From assembly GCF_963674565.1 (NCBI RefSeq), contig NZ_OY771430.1, positions 5,394,001 to 5,458,000 of the forward strand: a DNA stretch of 64,000 bases. The letters are read 5' to 3'. A program made the translations under genes and the position numbers. Below, piece after piece: positions 1 through 9,434 of this stretch. The stretch is from an uncultured Carboxylicivirga sp. GTDB taxonomy: Bacteria > Bacteroidota > Bacteroidia > Bacteroidales > Marinilabiliaceae. The notes under the pieces are model-generated. The model had not been told where the DNA came from. It ran no database searches and saw only the letters and a list, made by a program, of their open reading frames with translations. The first letter of the stretch is position 1, and each line of letters begins with the position of its first letter.

Positions 1-2
1 AT

Positions 3-1946
3 GTGCAGGGTGACGGAGAATTGACGTTGGTTAATGGAGCAGGTACTGTTACCATAACAGTTACATCGCAGGATGGACAGAATACAAATGATTATATAGT
101 AAATGTATATGAGTCAACCTTACAGGTAGGTAAGGATTTTTATATTCAACACGAGGCTTCGCAGTTTGTTATTGAAGGAAAACCTTCAAGTTATATCAAG
201 TTGCAGCAACCATTATTGAATAGTACTCCTCAATTATTCAAACTGGTAGAAAGTGGTGTTGAAGGTCAATATTATTTGCAAAACGGAAATAGTGAATATA
301 TTACACTCACAAAAATTAATGTTTCGTCTTGGGATATGTTGATGACCGATCAATTAACTCAAAATCTGGATAGTTGTAGATTTGAATTTGAAGAATTTGA
401 ACAAGGCAAGTATAGAATTATTACCGTTGTTCGTAAAGATAATGTTGAAGGAAAATATTATTTGGGAACTAATGATAATAATGTAGGTACCAGTATTTAT
501 TCTGATAAACCATCAGGTGCTGACAGGATAACATGGATGTTAAGAGAGCCTAGTGATTTAGTAGATCCTTACGATTCTCACCTTTCATCTTTGACATGTG
601 ATCAGGCAACCATAAAACCTGCATTCGAACCATTTGTTACAGATTATTACATGACTGTTCCGGTTGGTGTTGATGCTATTGATATTTCAGCTATACCTAC
701 AGATTTATCTTCAAATGTTACTGGGGCAGGGGCAGGTGTTACTGTTAATGATGCTACTGGTGATATTGTAATTACTGTTACAGCGCCTGATCCAACTTAT
801 ACAACAGATTATGTGATTCATTACGTAAAAGATACTGAGTTAACATTAAAGCACTCTTACACATTTGCAGATGGTTCAGCAAAAGATATGGAAGGTGATG
901 CAGACGGGTTTGTAACTGGAGGTTATGTTGAAAACGGTGCTTTTGTGGGTGATGGAGGTTATGTTACTTTACCTGCAGCTGATATTGCAATAAATAAATA
1001 TCCTTCTATTACAATTGAAGCATATGTTACAGCCGGTGAAAATACAGGATGGTCTATGTTGTCTTATTTCGGAGGCTCTGGTGGATATAAATCATATTGG
1101 ATGTCTGTTCAGAATAATGATGATAAAACAAGAGCTGTAATTGATGAGTGGCAAGGGGCATTTAATGCAGAAACAATAGGAGAGGCAACACCAGGTGAAA
1201 CTTATCATTATGTAAGTACATTAACCAACGATTCAATATCAATGTATATTAATGGTACAAAAGTTGGTAAAACAAAAATTCATGAAGATTATTACATTAA
1301 CGATCTAAATGTTGAAGGTGCATGGATTTGTTACGGAGGTTACAATGATCCAATTTGGTTAGGTCATGTTTATGAATTTAATATTTATTCAGGTGAAATG
1401 GATGATCTGACAATTGCGCTTAGAGCACAATCATTGCCAACAGAAAGTGCTTCAAATGATGCAACTTTAAGTGATCTGACAGTTAATGGAGTAACAGTTG
1501 AAGGTTTCCATTCAGCTAACCTTAATTATGTAGTATCTGTTGATGCAGGGTCTACGCCTGCTATTGACGGTACAGTAAAAGTTGCAGGTGCAACCTATCA
1601 GGTAAATGTGCCAGAGTCACTTCCTGGTGTTGGAACTGTAGTTGTTACCGCAACCGATTTGGCAACAACAGTTACTTATACAATTCAATTTGAAGTTGCA
1701 ACCGGAATAGGAAATGGAAAAGAAAGTGCTATTAAGGTTTATCCAACTGTTTCTTCAGGAGAATTCAATGTTGAAATGGATGGTAAATCTTCAGTAATTT
1801 CAGTGTATGACTTAGCCGGAGGATTAGTAAAACAAATTGAAACAAATGCTAAGAAAGAAATAATTGCTCTGGATCAAAAAGGTATGTATATCGTTAAGGT
1901 TGATTCAGATGTAGAATCGTCAACATTTAAAGTTATTAAAAAATAA
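3..1946 (+). CDS. Secreted beta-sandwich/LamG protein with type IX sorting domain (5' truncated)
   Basis: The frame is open from the left edge, so the N-terminus and any signal peptide lie outside the window. The first 30 visible residues look like the end of a cadherin-like beta-sandwich repeat. A ricin/RICIN-like stretch follows (about 40-185), then a second beta-sandwich repeat (about 190-275). Residues 280-475 look like a LamG/concanavalin-type jelly roll (WSMLSYFGG, SMYINGTKVG, WLGHVYEFNIY). Another beta-sandwich repeat spans about 485-565. The last 75 residues fit a type A sorting domain of the type IX secretion system (KVYPTVSSGEF, VYDLAG, GMYIVKV). It is therefore probably exported to the cell surface, perhaps as a glycan-binding or glycan-degrading protein. 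Any catalytic domain would lie upstream of the visible part. Domain names are by pattern recognition only. Confidence 0.8.
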   Translation: MQGDGELTLVNGAGTVTITVTSQDGQNTNDYIVNVYESTLQVGKDFYIQHEASQFVIEGKPSSYIKLQQPLLNSTPQLFKLVESGVEGQYYLQNGNSEYITLTKINVSSWDMLMTDQLTQNLDSCRFEFEEFEQGKYRIITVVRKDNVEGKYYLGTNDNNVGTSIYSDKPSGADRITWMLREPSDLVDPYDSHLSSLTCDQATIKPAFEPFVTDYYMTVPVGVDAIDISAIPTDLSSNVTGAGAGVTVNDATGDIVITVTAPDPTYTTDYVIHYVKDTELTLKHSYTFADGSAKDMEGDADGFVTGGYVENGAFVGDGGYVTLPAADIAINKYPSITIEAYVTAGENTGWSMLSYFGGSGGYKSYWMSVQNNDDKTRAVIDEWQGAFNAETIGEATPGETYHYVSTLTNDSISMYINGTKVGKTKIHEDYYINDLNVEGAWICYGGYNDPIWLGHVYEFNIYSGEMDDLTIALRAQSLPTESASNDATLSDLTVNGVTVEGFHSANLNYVVSVDAGSTPAIDGTVKVAGATYQVNVPESLPGVGTVVVTATDLATTVTYTIQFEVATGIGNGKESAIKVYPTVSSGEFNVEMDGKSSVISVYDLAGGLVKQIETNAKKEIIALDQKGMYIVKVDSDVESSTFKVIKK

Positions 1947-1970
1947 CATAGTTAGTTTAGATTGATAAAA

Positions 1971-2003
1971 GAGGCGACTGCTTTTGGGTAGTCGCCTCTT
2001 TTT
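1971..2003. terminator. Bidirectional rho-independent terminator
   Basis: A perfect 9-bp stem, GAGGCGACT at 1971-1979 with AGTCGCCTC at 1990-1998, is followed by a T run on the plus strand. On the minus strand the hairpin also ends in TTTT. It lies between the convergent secreted-protein gene and murQ and can stop transcription of both. Confidence 0.85.
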
Positions 2004-2014
2004 GTCGCAATTTT

Positions 2015-2848
2015 TTAAGGTTTATCTTTGTAGGCGTCAATTGCTTTTTTAACAGAGCCATACTTTAATAATAGATTCTTTGATTCAGAATATTCCAGTT
2101 TGATTTCATCCATTATCATTCGTGATCCTCTGTCTATAAGTTTTTTGTTGGTTAATTGCATGTTCACCATCTTGTTGCCTTTTACACGACCAAGTTTGAT
2201 CATAGTAGTTGTGGTGATCATATTTAAAATCATCTTTTGGGCCGTCCCTGCTTTCATTCTGGTGCTTCCGGTAACGAATTCTGGACCAACAATTGCTTCT
2301 ATGGGAAATTCCGTTACTTCAGCTACTTTACTATTTGGGTTGCAGGTGATACAGCCTGTAAGTAAACCGTTTTTACGGGCAAGTTCAATGCCTCCAATAA
2401 CATAGGGAGTTGTCCCTGAAGCTGCAATCCCTATAACTGTATCCAGTTCATCTACTTTGTATTCGCTTAATTCTTTCCAGGCCATCTCCGGATCATCTTC
2501 GGCTGATTCAACAGCTTGTCGCAATGCAGTATCTCCTCCGGCAATTAATCCTATTACCATATTGTTTGGAACTCCAAATGTTGGAGGTAGTTCGGATGCA
2601 TCCAAAACACCTAAGCGTCCGCTGGTTCCTGCTCCCAGGTAAAATACCCGGCCACCTTTTTTCATCCGCTTAACTATTCTTTCAGTTAATGCTGTAATTT
2701 GTGGTAAGGCTTTTTCAACAGCAAGATGAACCGTAGCGTCTTCTTTGTTGATACTGGTAAGCAATTCATCAACACTCATTTTATCCAGATTATCGTAATG
2801 AGATGATGATTCAGTGACGCTTGTGTCTTTTTTTGTTTTGTTATTCAT
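2015..2848 (-). CDS. murQ: N-acetylmuramic acid 6-phosphate etherase
   Basis: MurQ cleaves the D-lactyl ether of MurNAc-6-P to give GlcNAc-6-P and D-lactate in the cytoplasm, the last dedicated step of MurNAc catabolism. The 277-residue protein has the SIS sugar-phosphate isomerase fold: LGAGTSGRLG at about 71-80 and GIAASGTTPY further on. Glu86 in VLDASE and Glu117 in ESAEDD match the positions of the two acidic catalytic residues of the family. It is slightly shorter than the usual 295-305 residues. The start overlaps the upstream kinase gene by 8 bp, so the two are translationally coupled and encode consecutive steps. The plus-strand neighbours process peptidoglycan, which fits this role. 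Confidence 0.95.
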   Translation of the reverse strand: MNNKTKKDTSVTESSSHYDNLDKMSVDELLTSINKEDATVHLAVEKALPQITALTERIVKRMKKGGRVFYLGAGTSGRLGVLDASELPPTFGVPNNMVIGLIAGGDTALRQAVESAEDDPEMAWKELSEYKVDELDTVIGIAASGTTPYVIGGIELARKNGLLTGCITCNPNSKVAEVTEFPIEAIVGPEFVTGSTRMKAGTAQKMILNMITTTTMIKLGRVKGNKMVNMQLTNKKLIDRGSRMIMDEIKLEYSESKNLLLKYGSVKKAIDAYKDKP

Positions 2849-3695
2849 GGTTCATGTTTTGCTGTAGGTGGTAATGAATCAATCCCTCCATTGGAGATTG
2901 GCTTATTTTACCTGCGGTTAGTTTAAAAGTTGCCAAAGCCTTCTCGAGTTGAACTTTAAAATAATAGGCGATGCTTCCGGTAAAATGAATAGGTAGTTGG
3001 GGTAAGTTGTTATATTGAAGAAGGTTTCGTTGAATGAAATCCTTAAAGGATGAAATCACTAACTCTTCTAATTCTTTATTATGAATGTTGGCTGAAATAA
3101 ATTTTGTGTATTGAGCCAGATAACGATTTGGAAAAGGTTTTTTGTATATGTGGTCCAGAATCTCTGCTCGATCTGTTTTGTAGGTTTCAAAAAATAAATT
3201 AACTAATTGTGAAGAAAGCTGATTTTTTAGAATATCACCCATTAATCTTTTTCCTAAAACAGCTCCACTGCCTTCATCACCAATAATAAAACCAAGTGGT
3301 GAAACATTTTTAGTAATGATTTTTCCATCGAAATGGCATGAGTTGGAGCCTGTTCCCAGGATGCAGGCAATGCCTTCTTTTGTTTGGCAAAGAGATCTGG
3401 CAGCACCAACAAGGTCGCTGTTGATTGAAATGTGTTCTGATGTAAAAAATGCAGATAATGCATCTTCAACAACTTTGTTTTTTTCTGGATTGGCGCAGCC
3501 AGCACCATAAAAGAATATGAATTGGGGCTTTCTATTATTTAATGTATATTCCTCTTGTAAACTTTGCAGGATTTCAGCAGTGTCTTGATAAAATGGATTA
3601 ATCCCTTTAGTGATGCATGTTTCATTGATGTTATTATCAAGTGAAACAAGTCGCCATTCTGTTTTGGTGGATCCGCTATCTGCTATTAGTATCAT
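2841..3695 (-). CDS. murK: BadF/BadG-type amino-sugar kinase, probable MurNAc/GlcNAc kinase
   Basis: This is an ASKHA-fold kinase of the BadF/BadG/BcrA/BcrD and eukaryotic GlcNAc-kinase group. The phosphate-1 loop is DSGSTKTEW at residues 6-14. FYGAGCANPEK lies near 62-72, GTGSNS at 114-119 and GDEGSG at 139-144. Its length of 284 is normal for this group. The coupling to murQ implies that it makes the 6-phosphate that MurQ consumes. In Tannerella forsythia a kinase of this type (MurK) phosphorylates both MurNAc and GlcNAc, which is established knowledge. The exact substrate range here is inferred. An alternative is a kinase limited to GlcNAc. A good promoter match sits about 95 bp upstream. 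Confidence 0.85.
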   Translation of the reverse strand: MILIADSGSTKTEWRLVSLDNNINETCITKGINPFYQDTAEILQSLQEEYTLNNRKPQFIFFYGAGCANPEKNKVVEDALSAFFTSEHISINSDLVGAARSLCQTKEGIACILGTGSNSCHFDGKIITKNVSPLGFIIGDEGSGAVLGKRLMGDILKNQLSSQLVNLFFETYKTDRAEILDHIYKKPFPNRYLAQYTKFISANIHNKELEELVISSFKDFIQRNLLQYNNLPQLPIHFTGSIAYYFKVQLEKALATFKLTAGKISQSPMEGLIHYHLQQNMNHE

Positions 3696-3796
3696 ATTTG
3701 TATGATATGTATTGTAAATTTATGATTCAATCAGCAAAATGATCAATTTTAAATTTTTTATGAGGCTGAAAGAAGTCATTTATAAAGGTTATTGGA

Positions 3797-3827
3797 CAAA
3801 AATATGAATAAATTTTATAGAAATCAA
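3797..3827 (-). promoter_or_regulatory. Predicted promoter of the murK-murQ operon
   Basis: On the minus strand TTG (3827-3825), a 20-bp spacer and TATTTTTG (3804-3797) match the Bacteroidota vegetative consensus TTG-N19-21-TAnnTTTG. The expected start of transcription is near 3790, which leaves a leader of about 95 nt. Confidence 0.5.
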
Positions 3828-3855
3828 GAATAATACGTAAGATGTATGACAGAAA

Positions 3856-3886
3856 TTTGAATCCTATAAAAATCTTTCTATTTTTG
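3856..3886 (+). promoter_or_regulatory. Predicted promoter of the amidase/salvage operon
   Basis: TTTG (3856-3859), a 19-bp spacer and TATTTTTG (3879-3886) fit the Bacteroidota consensus. The start of transcription would be near 3893, 20 bp before the ATG. It diverges from the murK promoter within the same 218-bp gap, so one regulator could act on both. Confidence 0.55.
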
Positions 3887-3913
3887 AAATGTCGAATTGA
3901 ATAAGTTTGATTA

Positions 3914-6900
3914 ATGAAAAAAGCAATTTTTCCCGGTTTGAGGATAATAACAGGAATAATGTTATTCCTGATCATAGTTGTGCATTCAATGGATGCTCAA
4001 TATACTCATTCTGATAAGATAGAGAAGCGACTGAAGAAATCCATGCTCGATTGGCATAATCCTTTGGCTCAATCGAATGGATTGGGGGGTGTTAGGCTTG
4101 ATTCTTTGCAGATTGATGAAAAAGCTAATCAGGTTAACTATTTTTTTAATACAGTGCTTTCTTATTTTCCATGGCGATCTGACATGGTATCTGATTTTAA
4201 AAACAATCTTTTACAGTATCATAATAGACGAATTAAAGAATACGAACTTCAGGTTTTTACTAATGGCTATGAATTGTCTCAACTGGTTCCAAATATTTAT
4301 CGTACAAGTCAGGAGATTGATGAGAATCGAATTGCTAAGGCAAAAGAAAAAGTTGGATTTATGCAGCGACAAGATCAGTTGGAATATTCTCAGGGTTTAT
4401 CTGATAAACTGATTGCTTTGTGGCATAGTCATGGTTGGTATTACGAATCGAAACTATATAGATGGGAGTGGCAACGAGCCAGGCTATATGGATCGGTCGA
4501 AGATATTTCACCCATGGCTTATGTGCTGCCTTACCTGGTTCCGATGTTGGAAAATGCTGGAGCCAACGTGTTTTTACCTCGAGAAAGGTGTTTGCAATCC
4601 AACGAAGTTATTATAGACAATGATTTTTCATCACCTAAAGTGCAATTCTCTCTTGAAAACGATTTAGAAATAAAGCATCAGAAAGGTTTTGCTTACAAAG
4701 ACACTTTGTTTGTGGGAGATAACCCTTTTCAAACCGGAACATCTTTAGAAGTTGAGGCTGCAAATGGTAAAGTGGCAGAGTACAAAGCACAAGTGCCCGA
4801 AACGGGTGATTATGCCGTTTATGTTTCTTATCAACAGGATCAGGATAATTCAAAAGAGGTTACTTACAAAGTATTTCATAGTGGTGGAGAAACAAGCTAT
4901 TTAGTTAACCAAACAATGGGAGGTGCAACATGGATTTATCTTGGAACCTTTCATTTTAAGAGTGATGAGGAAGCTTCAATTGAAGTCTCAGGCAATGGAA
5001 ATATTTCTCTTGACGCTGTGAGGTTGGGTGGAGGCATGGGTAATGTAGCCCGCAAGCCTTCTGATGAGGTGATTCCTAATCAATGGTCGCTAAATAATGC
5101 AGGCAATACTGATGTTGATGCTGTTAAAGTTGATACTGAAATATTCTCAGCCAAATTATCTGGTCGTCCGCGTTACATGGAGGCTGCGCGTTATTGGCTT
5201 CAGTATGCAGGCATGCCTGATACGCTGGTGTTCAGTTTGAATGATGAGAAGAATGATTATAACGACGATTATCAAAGTCGTGGAGAATGGGTGGATTACC
5301 TGATGGGAGCGCCAAACGGACCTACCAGGAATCGTGATGTTGCAGGGTTGAATCTTCCCATTGATCTGGCTTTTGCATTTCATACCGATGCAGGTGTTAC
5401 ACCCAATGATTCAATTATTGGCACATTGGGAATTTTCAGTACAACACGGGATGAAGGCAAATTTCCAAATGGTCAGTCTAAATTGGTGAGTCGTGATTTG
5501 GCTGATATTATCCAAACTCAAATTGTAGATGATATCAGGGCCTTGTATAATTCTGACTGGACACGTCGTGGGTTATGGGATAAACAATATTCCGAAGCCT
5601 GGCGTCCAAATGTGCCAACTATGTTACTGGAGTTGTTATCGCATCAGAATGTGGCAGATATGCGCTATGGCCTTGATCCTGACTTCAGGTTTGATGTTTG
5701 CCGGGCCGTTTATAAAGGTATGCTGAAATTTCTTGCATTTCAGGAAGGTCGTGACTATGTTGTTCAGCCATTGGCGGTTGATCATTTAGCCATTCAGCAA
5801 AAGAATGGGAAATATGAATTAAGCTGGCAACCAGTTATTGATCCATTGGAACCATCTGCTTTACCAACAAGATACAAAGTTTATCAACGAATCAATGATA
5901 ACGGATTTGATAATGGTACTATCGTTGAAGGTACATATTATCAATTGCCTCAGCCTGAAGTTGGCTGTATTTATAGTTACAAGGTAACAGCAATAAATGA
6001 TGGTGGTGAAAGTTTTGCAAGTGAGATATTGTCATTAGGAATTTCAGGCGATAATTCAGAAAAAGTATTGGTAGTAAATGCTTTTGACAGGGTTAGTGCT
6101 CCGGCTTTTATCGATGAAGGTGACTTTGCAGGTGTGGCCTGGTGGGAAGATCAGGGTGTGCCTGATAAATTTGATCTGGCCTTTACCGGGTATCAATACG
6201 ATTATAACAGAAAATCTCCATGGCTGGATGATGATAGTCCAGGTTGGGGGGCAAGTTATGCTGATTATGAGGGTAAAATAATTAAAGGAAATACTTTTGA
6301 TAATGTGTTTGTTCACGGTCAATCAATATTAAAAGCAGGTTATTCTTTTGTTTCGGTTAGTGATGAGGAGTTTAGCCAACCTGATTATGATGCGTCAAAA
6401 TACAAGACTGTTGATATAATTTTAGGTGAAGAGAAGATGACTTATTCATATTTGGACAGTACAGTTCAATATCAGATATATACCGAAGAGTTTATGAATC
6501 AGGTAGTTGATTTAGCGAAGAATAATCAGAATATATTTATGAGTGGGGCCTATGTTGGTTCAGATATTCATATGACGGGTGACACGATTGCTGCTAAATT
6601 TGCGGCTGATGTTTTAGGTTTTAAATGGAGAACGAACCATGCGGTAAAAAACGGAAATGTATATGCAACGGATTATGCATCATCAGTATTTAAAGGGGCA
6701 TTAAGTTTTAATACGGTATATGATCCGGAGATTTACACTGTTGAAGCGCCTGATGCGATTGAAGCTGTTGGAGATAAGGCAATAACTGCTTTTCGATATG
6801 ATGAAAATAATGCCAGTGCAGCTGTCTTAAATCAGGGTGATTATAAAACGATTATTTTCGGCTTCCCGTTTGAAGCGATTATTTCAGAACAGGAAAGAGA

Positions 6901-6949
6901 TAACCTGATGAAAGCTATTCTGAATTTTTTAATGAAGAACAATAAATAA
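3914..6949 (+). CDS. Periplasmic N-acetylmuramoyl-L-alanine amidase-like protein with golvesin-type insert
   Basis: A signal peptide covers about residues 1-28. The next part resembles the first half of an Amidase_3 zinc amidase: LIALWHSHGWYYE (H171, H173) and GANVFLPRE, like the GA-VVLTR segment of the family. Residues about 255-378 form a golvesin C-terminal/xanthan-lyase-like beta domain (YKVFHSGG, GGATWIYLGTF, ISLDAVRLGGGMG). The amidase fold then resumes with AFAFHTDAG (H490) and LLELLSHQN (E573), which correspond to the second metal-ligand region and the catalytic Glu. A fibronectin III-like domain spans about 615-705. Residues 715-1011 are a further alpha/beta domain that I cannot name. 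It probably removes stem peptides from periplasmic peptidoglycan fragments. The next gene begins 11 bp downstream. Databases often label relatives xanthan lyase, which the amidase motifs do not support. Confidence 0.75.
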   Translation: MKKAIFPGLRIITGIMLFLIIVVHSMDAQYTHSDKIEKRLKKSMLDWHNPLAQSNGLGGVRLDSLQIDEKANQVNYFFNTVLSYFPWRSDMVSDFKNNLLQYHNRRIKEYELQVFTNGYELSQLVPNIYRTSQEIDENRIAKAKEKVGFMQRQDQLEYSQGLSDKLIALWHSHGWYYESKLYRWEWQRARLYGSVEDISPMAYVLPYLVPMLENAGANVFLPRERCLQSNEVIIDNDFSSPKVQFSLENDLEIKHQKGFAYKDTLFVGDNPFQTGTSLEVEAANGKVAEYKAQVPETGDYAVYVSYQQDQDNSKEVTYKVFHSGGETSYLVNQTMGGATWIYLGTFHFKSDEEASIEVSGNGNISLDAVRLGGGMGNVARKPSDEVIPNQWSLNNAGNTDVDAVKVDTEIFSAKLSGRPRYMEAARYWLQYAGMPDTLVFSLNDEKNDYNDDYQSRGEWVDYLMGAPNGPTRNRDVAGLNLPIDLAFAFHTDAGVTPNDSIIGTLGIFSTTRDEGKFPNGQSKLVSRDLADIIQTQIVDDIRALYNSDWTRRGLWDKQYSEAWRPNVPTMLLELLSHQNVADMRYGLDPDFRFDVCRAVYKGMLKFLAFQEGRDYVVQPLAVDHLAIQQKNGKYELSWQPVIDPLEPSALPTRYKVYQRINDNGFDNGTIVEGTYYQLPQPEVGCIYSYKVTAINDGGESFASEILSLGISGDNSEKVLVVNAFDRVSAPAFIDEGDFAGVAWWEDQGVPDKFDLAFTGYQYDYNRKSPWLDDDSPGWGASYADYEGKIIKGNTFDNVFVHGQSILKAGYSFVSVSDEEFSQPDYDASKYKTVDIILGEEKMTYSYLDSTVQYQIYTEEFMNQVVDLAKNNQNIFMSGAYVGSDIHMTGDTIAAKFAADVLGFKWRTNHAVKNGNVYATDYASSVFKGALSFNTVYDPEIYTVEAPDAIEAVGDKAITAFRYDENNASAAVLNQGDYKTIIFGFPFEAIISEQERDNLMKAILNFLMKNNK

Positions 6950-6960
6950 TACATATAGAG

Positions 6961-8418
6961 ATGAGCGGAAAAATATCATGTATTCTTCCATTTGCTCCAA
7001 CCAATGAGTTGGATGTAACCATTAAGGCATTAAAGGCTTCGCTGTTAGTGGATAAAATTGTGGTGGTGGCACCTGAAGATCTTGATCTGGAGGGTGTAGT
7101 AGTAATCGTGTCAAAAGGAGGCTTATTCGCCTCAGCAACCTGGAAAAAACTAATTGAGGAATCACTTGGCGATTATGTGGTGGTATATTCCAAAACCATG
7201 GCTCTTGAGATAGGAATGAATGCCCTGGAGAGAATGTGTAAAGCATGTGCTGATATCGGAGCAGGATTGGTTTATGCTGATTTTTATGAAAGAAAAGAAG
7301 GTAAATTATCTTCTCATCCGGTAGTTGATTATCAACAAGGTAGCTTAAGAGATGATTTTGATTTTGGTTCGCTGATTCTTTATAAAAAAGAGGCTTTACT
7401 GACTGCTGTTAAAGATATGGATGCTGATTATATCCATGCAGCAATGTACGATCTTCGTCTGCGGGTATCACAATCCTATGAGTTATTCCATTTGCCGGAA
7501 TTGCTTTACACCGAAGTGGAATTAGATACCCGTAAATCGGGTGAAAAAATGTTTGACTATGTTGATCCTCGCAATCGTGATCGTCAGGTTGAAATGGAAT
7601 TAGCATGCACGGCTCATCTTAAAAAAGTTGGTGCATATCTGAAGCCTGAATTCAAACAAATAGAATTTTCAGAAGAAGAATTTCCTGTTGAAGCATCTGT
7701 TATTATTCCGGTTCGAAATCGCGAGAAAACAGTAGCTGATGCCATTGAATCGGTGTTAAAGCAAAAAACAGATTTTCCTTTTAACCTCATTATTGTGGAT
7801 AATCATTCAACAGATAGAACCACGGAGATAATCCAGTCATTTAAGGATGATAGAATCGTTCATATAATACCCGAACGTGATGATTTGGGTATTGGTGGAT
7901 GCTGGAATCGCGCTGTTGAAGATGATCGATGTGGTAAGTTTGCTGTTCAGTTAGATAGTGATGATTTGTATATAGATGAAACAGTTTTGGATCGAATCGT
8001 AAAAGCATTTTATGAGCAAAACTGTGCCATGGTGGTAGGAAGTTATCAGATGGTGAATTTTAAATTGGAAGAGATACCTCCCGGATTAATTGATCATAAA
8101 GAATGGACTCCTGATAACGGACGGAATAATGCATTGCGAATTAATGGTTTGGGTGCTCCACGAGCGTTTTATACTCCTGTTTTGCGTCAGGTTAAAGTGC
8201 CTAATACGAGTTACGGTGAGGACTATGCCTTAGGCTTAAATATCAGCCGTCATTACCAGGTTGGCCGAATATATGATCCTTTGTACTTGTGTCGTCGCTG
8301 GGATGATAATTCCGATGCATCTTTGGATATAGTTAAAATGAATGCTCATAACTTCTATAAGGATAAGATCAGAACGATGGAGTTTAAAGCACGTCAGCAA
8401 ATGATAGCCAGGCGGTAG
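6961..8418 (+). CDS. Two-part GT2-family glycosyltransferase
   Basis: The 485-residue cytoplasmic protein has two GT-A-like halves. The N-terminal half (about 1-220, starting GKISCILPFAPT) keeps the overall pattern but has no clear DxD. The C-terminal half (about 240-440) is a standard family 2 glycosyltransferase: SVIIPVRNREKT, IIVDNHSTDRT, and the metal-binding DSDD at 332-335. No membrane segment is visible. Family 2 enzymes move a sugar from an NDP-sugar to an acceptor. Its donor and acceptor are unknown. Its setting between an amidase and a GalT-like protein in one run of genes points to an amino-sugar reaction tied to cell-wall salvage, but this is inference. Confidence 0.8.
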   Translation: MSGKISCILPFAPTNELDVTIKALKASLLVDKIVVVAPEDLDLEGVVVIVSKGGLFASATWKKLIEESLGDYVVVYSKTMALEIGMNALERMCKACADIGAGLVYADFYERKEGKLSSHPVVDYQQGSLRDDFDFGSLILYKKEALLTAVKDMDADYIHAAMYDLRLRVSQSYELFHLPELLYTEVELDTRKSGEKMFDYVDPRNRDRQVEMELACTAHLKKVGAYLKPEFKQIEFSEEEFPVEASVIIPVRNREKTVADAIESVLKQKTDFPFNLIIVDNHSTDRTTEIIQSFKDDRIVHIIPERDDLGIGGCWNRAVEDDRCGKFAVQLDSDDLYIDETVLDRIVKAFYEQNCAMVVGSYQMVNFKLEEIPPGLIDHKEWTPDNGRNNALRINGLGAPRAFYTPVLRQVKVPNTSYGEDYALGLNISRHYQVGRIYDPLYLCRRWDDNSDASLDIVKMNAHNFYKDKIRTMEFKARQQMIARR

Positions 8419-8480
8419 TTAGAGTCAGAAGCCAAAGGTAAAATAGCTTCTAAGCATTGACTAAAATCGTAAGGATTACT

Positions 8481-9434
8481 ATGGACATATTATATAAGGT
8501 TAATGAACTGATACAATCTCAACTTACCAATTGGGATCTTGCAGCAAATAATTTTAAAGGTCTGAATTTAGTGAAGACCCGGAGCTTGATTTTATCAGGT
8601 GGAAGTGAGGTGAAAGTGCAATTCAATCCTGAGCGAATCAGATCATCAGCTGCTAAGGTAGATGCCCGATCAATTGAAGAACGGCCCTGTTTTTTATGTG
8701 AACAGAACAGGCCAGAGCAGCAACGTGGCGTTGATTTTGAGGACTATACTATCCTTGTTAATCCTTTTCCAATTTTCAATAAGCACCTGACTGTTCCACA
8801 CAAAAAACATACGCTTCAGTTGATTCAGCCTTATTTTAAATCAATGTTGGATCTTGCTTACGAACTACCTGAATTTACCTTGTTTTATAATGGACCCAAA
8901 TGCGGAGCATCTGCACCTGATCATTTTCATTTTCAGGCAGGTAATAAGGGGTTTATGCCTATTGAAGAGGATTTTAAAAGTGGCAGGTTTGCAAAGTTAT
9001 CAGGATTAAGCAATGATGTGGCTATTTATACGTGGGAAAACTATAGCAGGGGCGTGATTACACTGATGAGTTCGGAGTCTGCTACAATAGTTTATTTGTT
9101 TAATGAATTATATGAGTTACTGGGTCAGAGTCAAAAAGATGAGGTAGAACCCATGTTGAATATACTATCATACTATGAAGAAGGGGAATATGTGGTTCAT
9201 GTTTTTCCTCGAATATTACACCGACCTGCCTGTTATTTTAAAGAAGGAACAGAACAAATTTTAATTAGTCCTGCATCTGTAGATATGGGCGGCGTATTTA
9301 TTACTCCACGACAGGAGGATTTCGAGAAATTAACAGCAAATGATGTGGAAGAAATACTGAATCAGGTTTGCCTGGATTCTCAGAAATGTGAAGAGTTAAT
9401 TCAAACTTTAATCGAAAAATCAATTCAAAAATGA
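8481..9434 (+). CDS. DUF4922-type protein, GalT/HIT-like nucleotidyltransferase fold
   Basis: I chose the ATG at 8481 because an AAGGA ribosome site lies 5 bp before it; an in-frame TTG at 8457 has no such support. The 317-residue product has features of the galactose-1-phosphate uridylyltransferase/Ap4A phosphorylase branch of the HIT superfamily. These are a zinc-type CxxC (C70, C73), the segment NPFPIFNKHLTVPHKKH, and HFHFQ (H148, H150, Q152) in the place of the HPHxQ active-site triad. The family is known as DUF4922 and I know of no proven reaction. A likely activity is transfer of a nucleotidyl group to or from a sugar phosphate. Its stop overlaps the start of the SpoIID-domain gene by 4 bp (ATGA), so the two are coupled. 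Confidence 0.75.
   Translation: MDILYKVNELIQSQLTNWDLAANNFKGLNLVKTRSLILSGGSEVKVQFNPERIRSSAAKVDARSIEERPCFLCEQNRPEQQRGVDFEDYTILVNPFPIFNKHLTVPHKKHTLQLIQPYFKSMLDLAYELPEFTLFYNGPKCGASAPDHFHFQAGNKGFMPIEEDFKSGRFAKLSGLSNDVAIYTWENYSRGVITLMSSESATIVYLFNELYELLGQSQKDEVEPMLNILSYYEEGEYVVHVFPRILHRPACYFKEGTEQILISPASVDMGGVFITPRQEDFEKLTANDVEEILNQVCLDSQKCEELIQTLIEKSIQK

Noticed and set aside
8457..8480. TTG start for the DUF4922 gene, 24 bp upstream
   Set aside because: The ATG at 8481 has an AAGGA site at proper spacing and gives the usual N-terminus.
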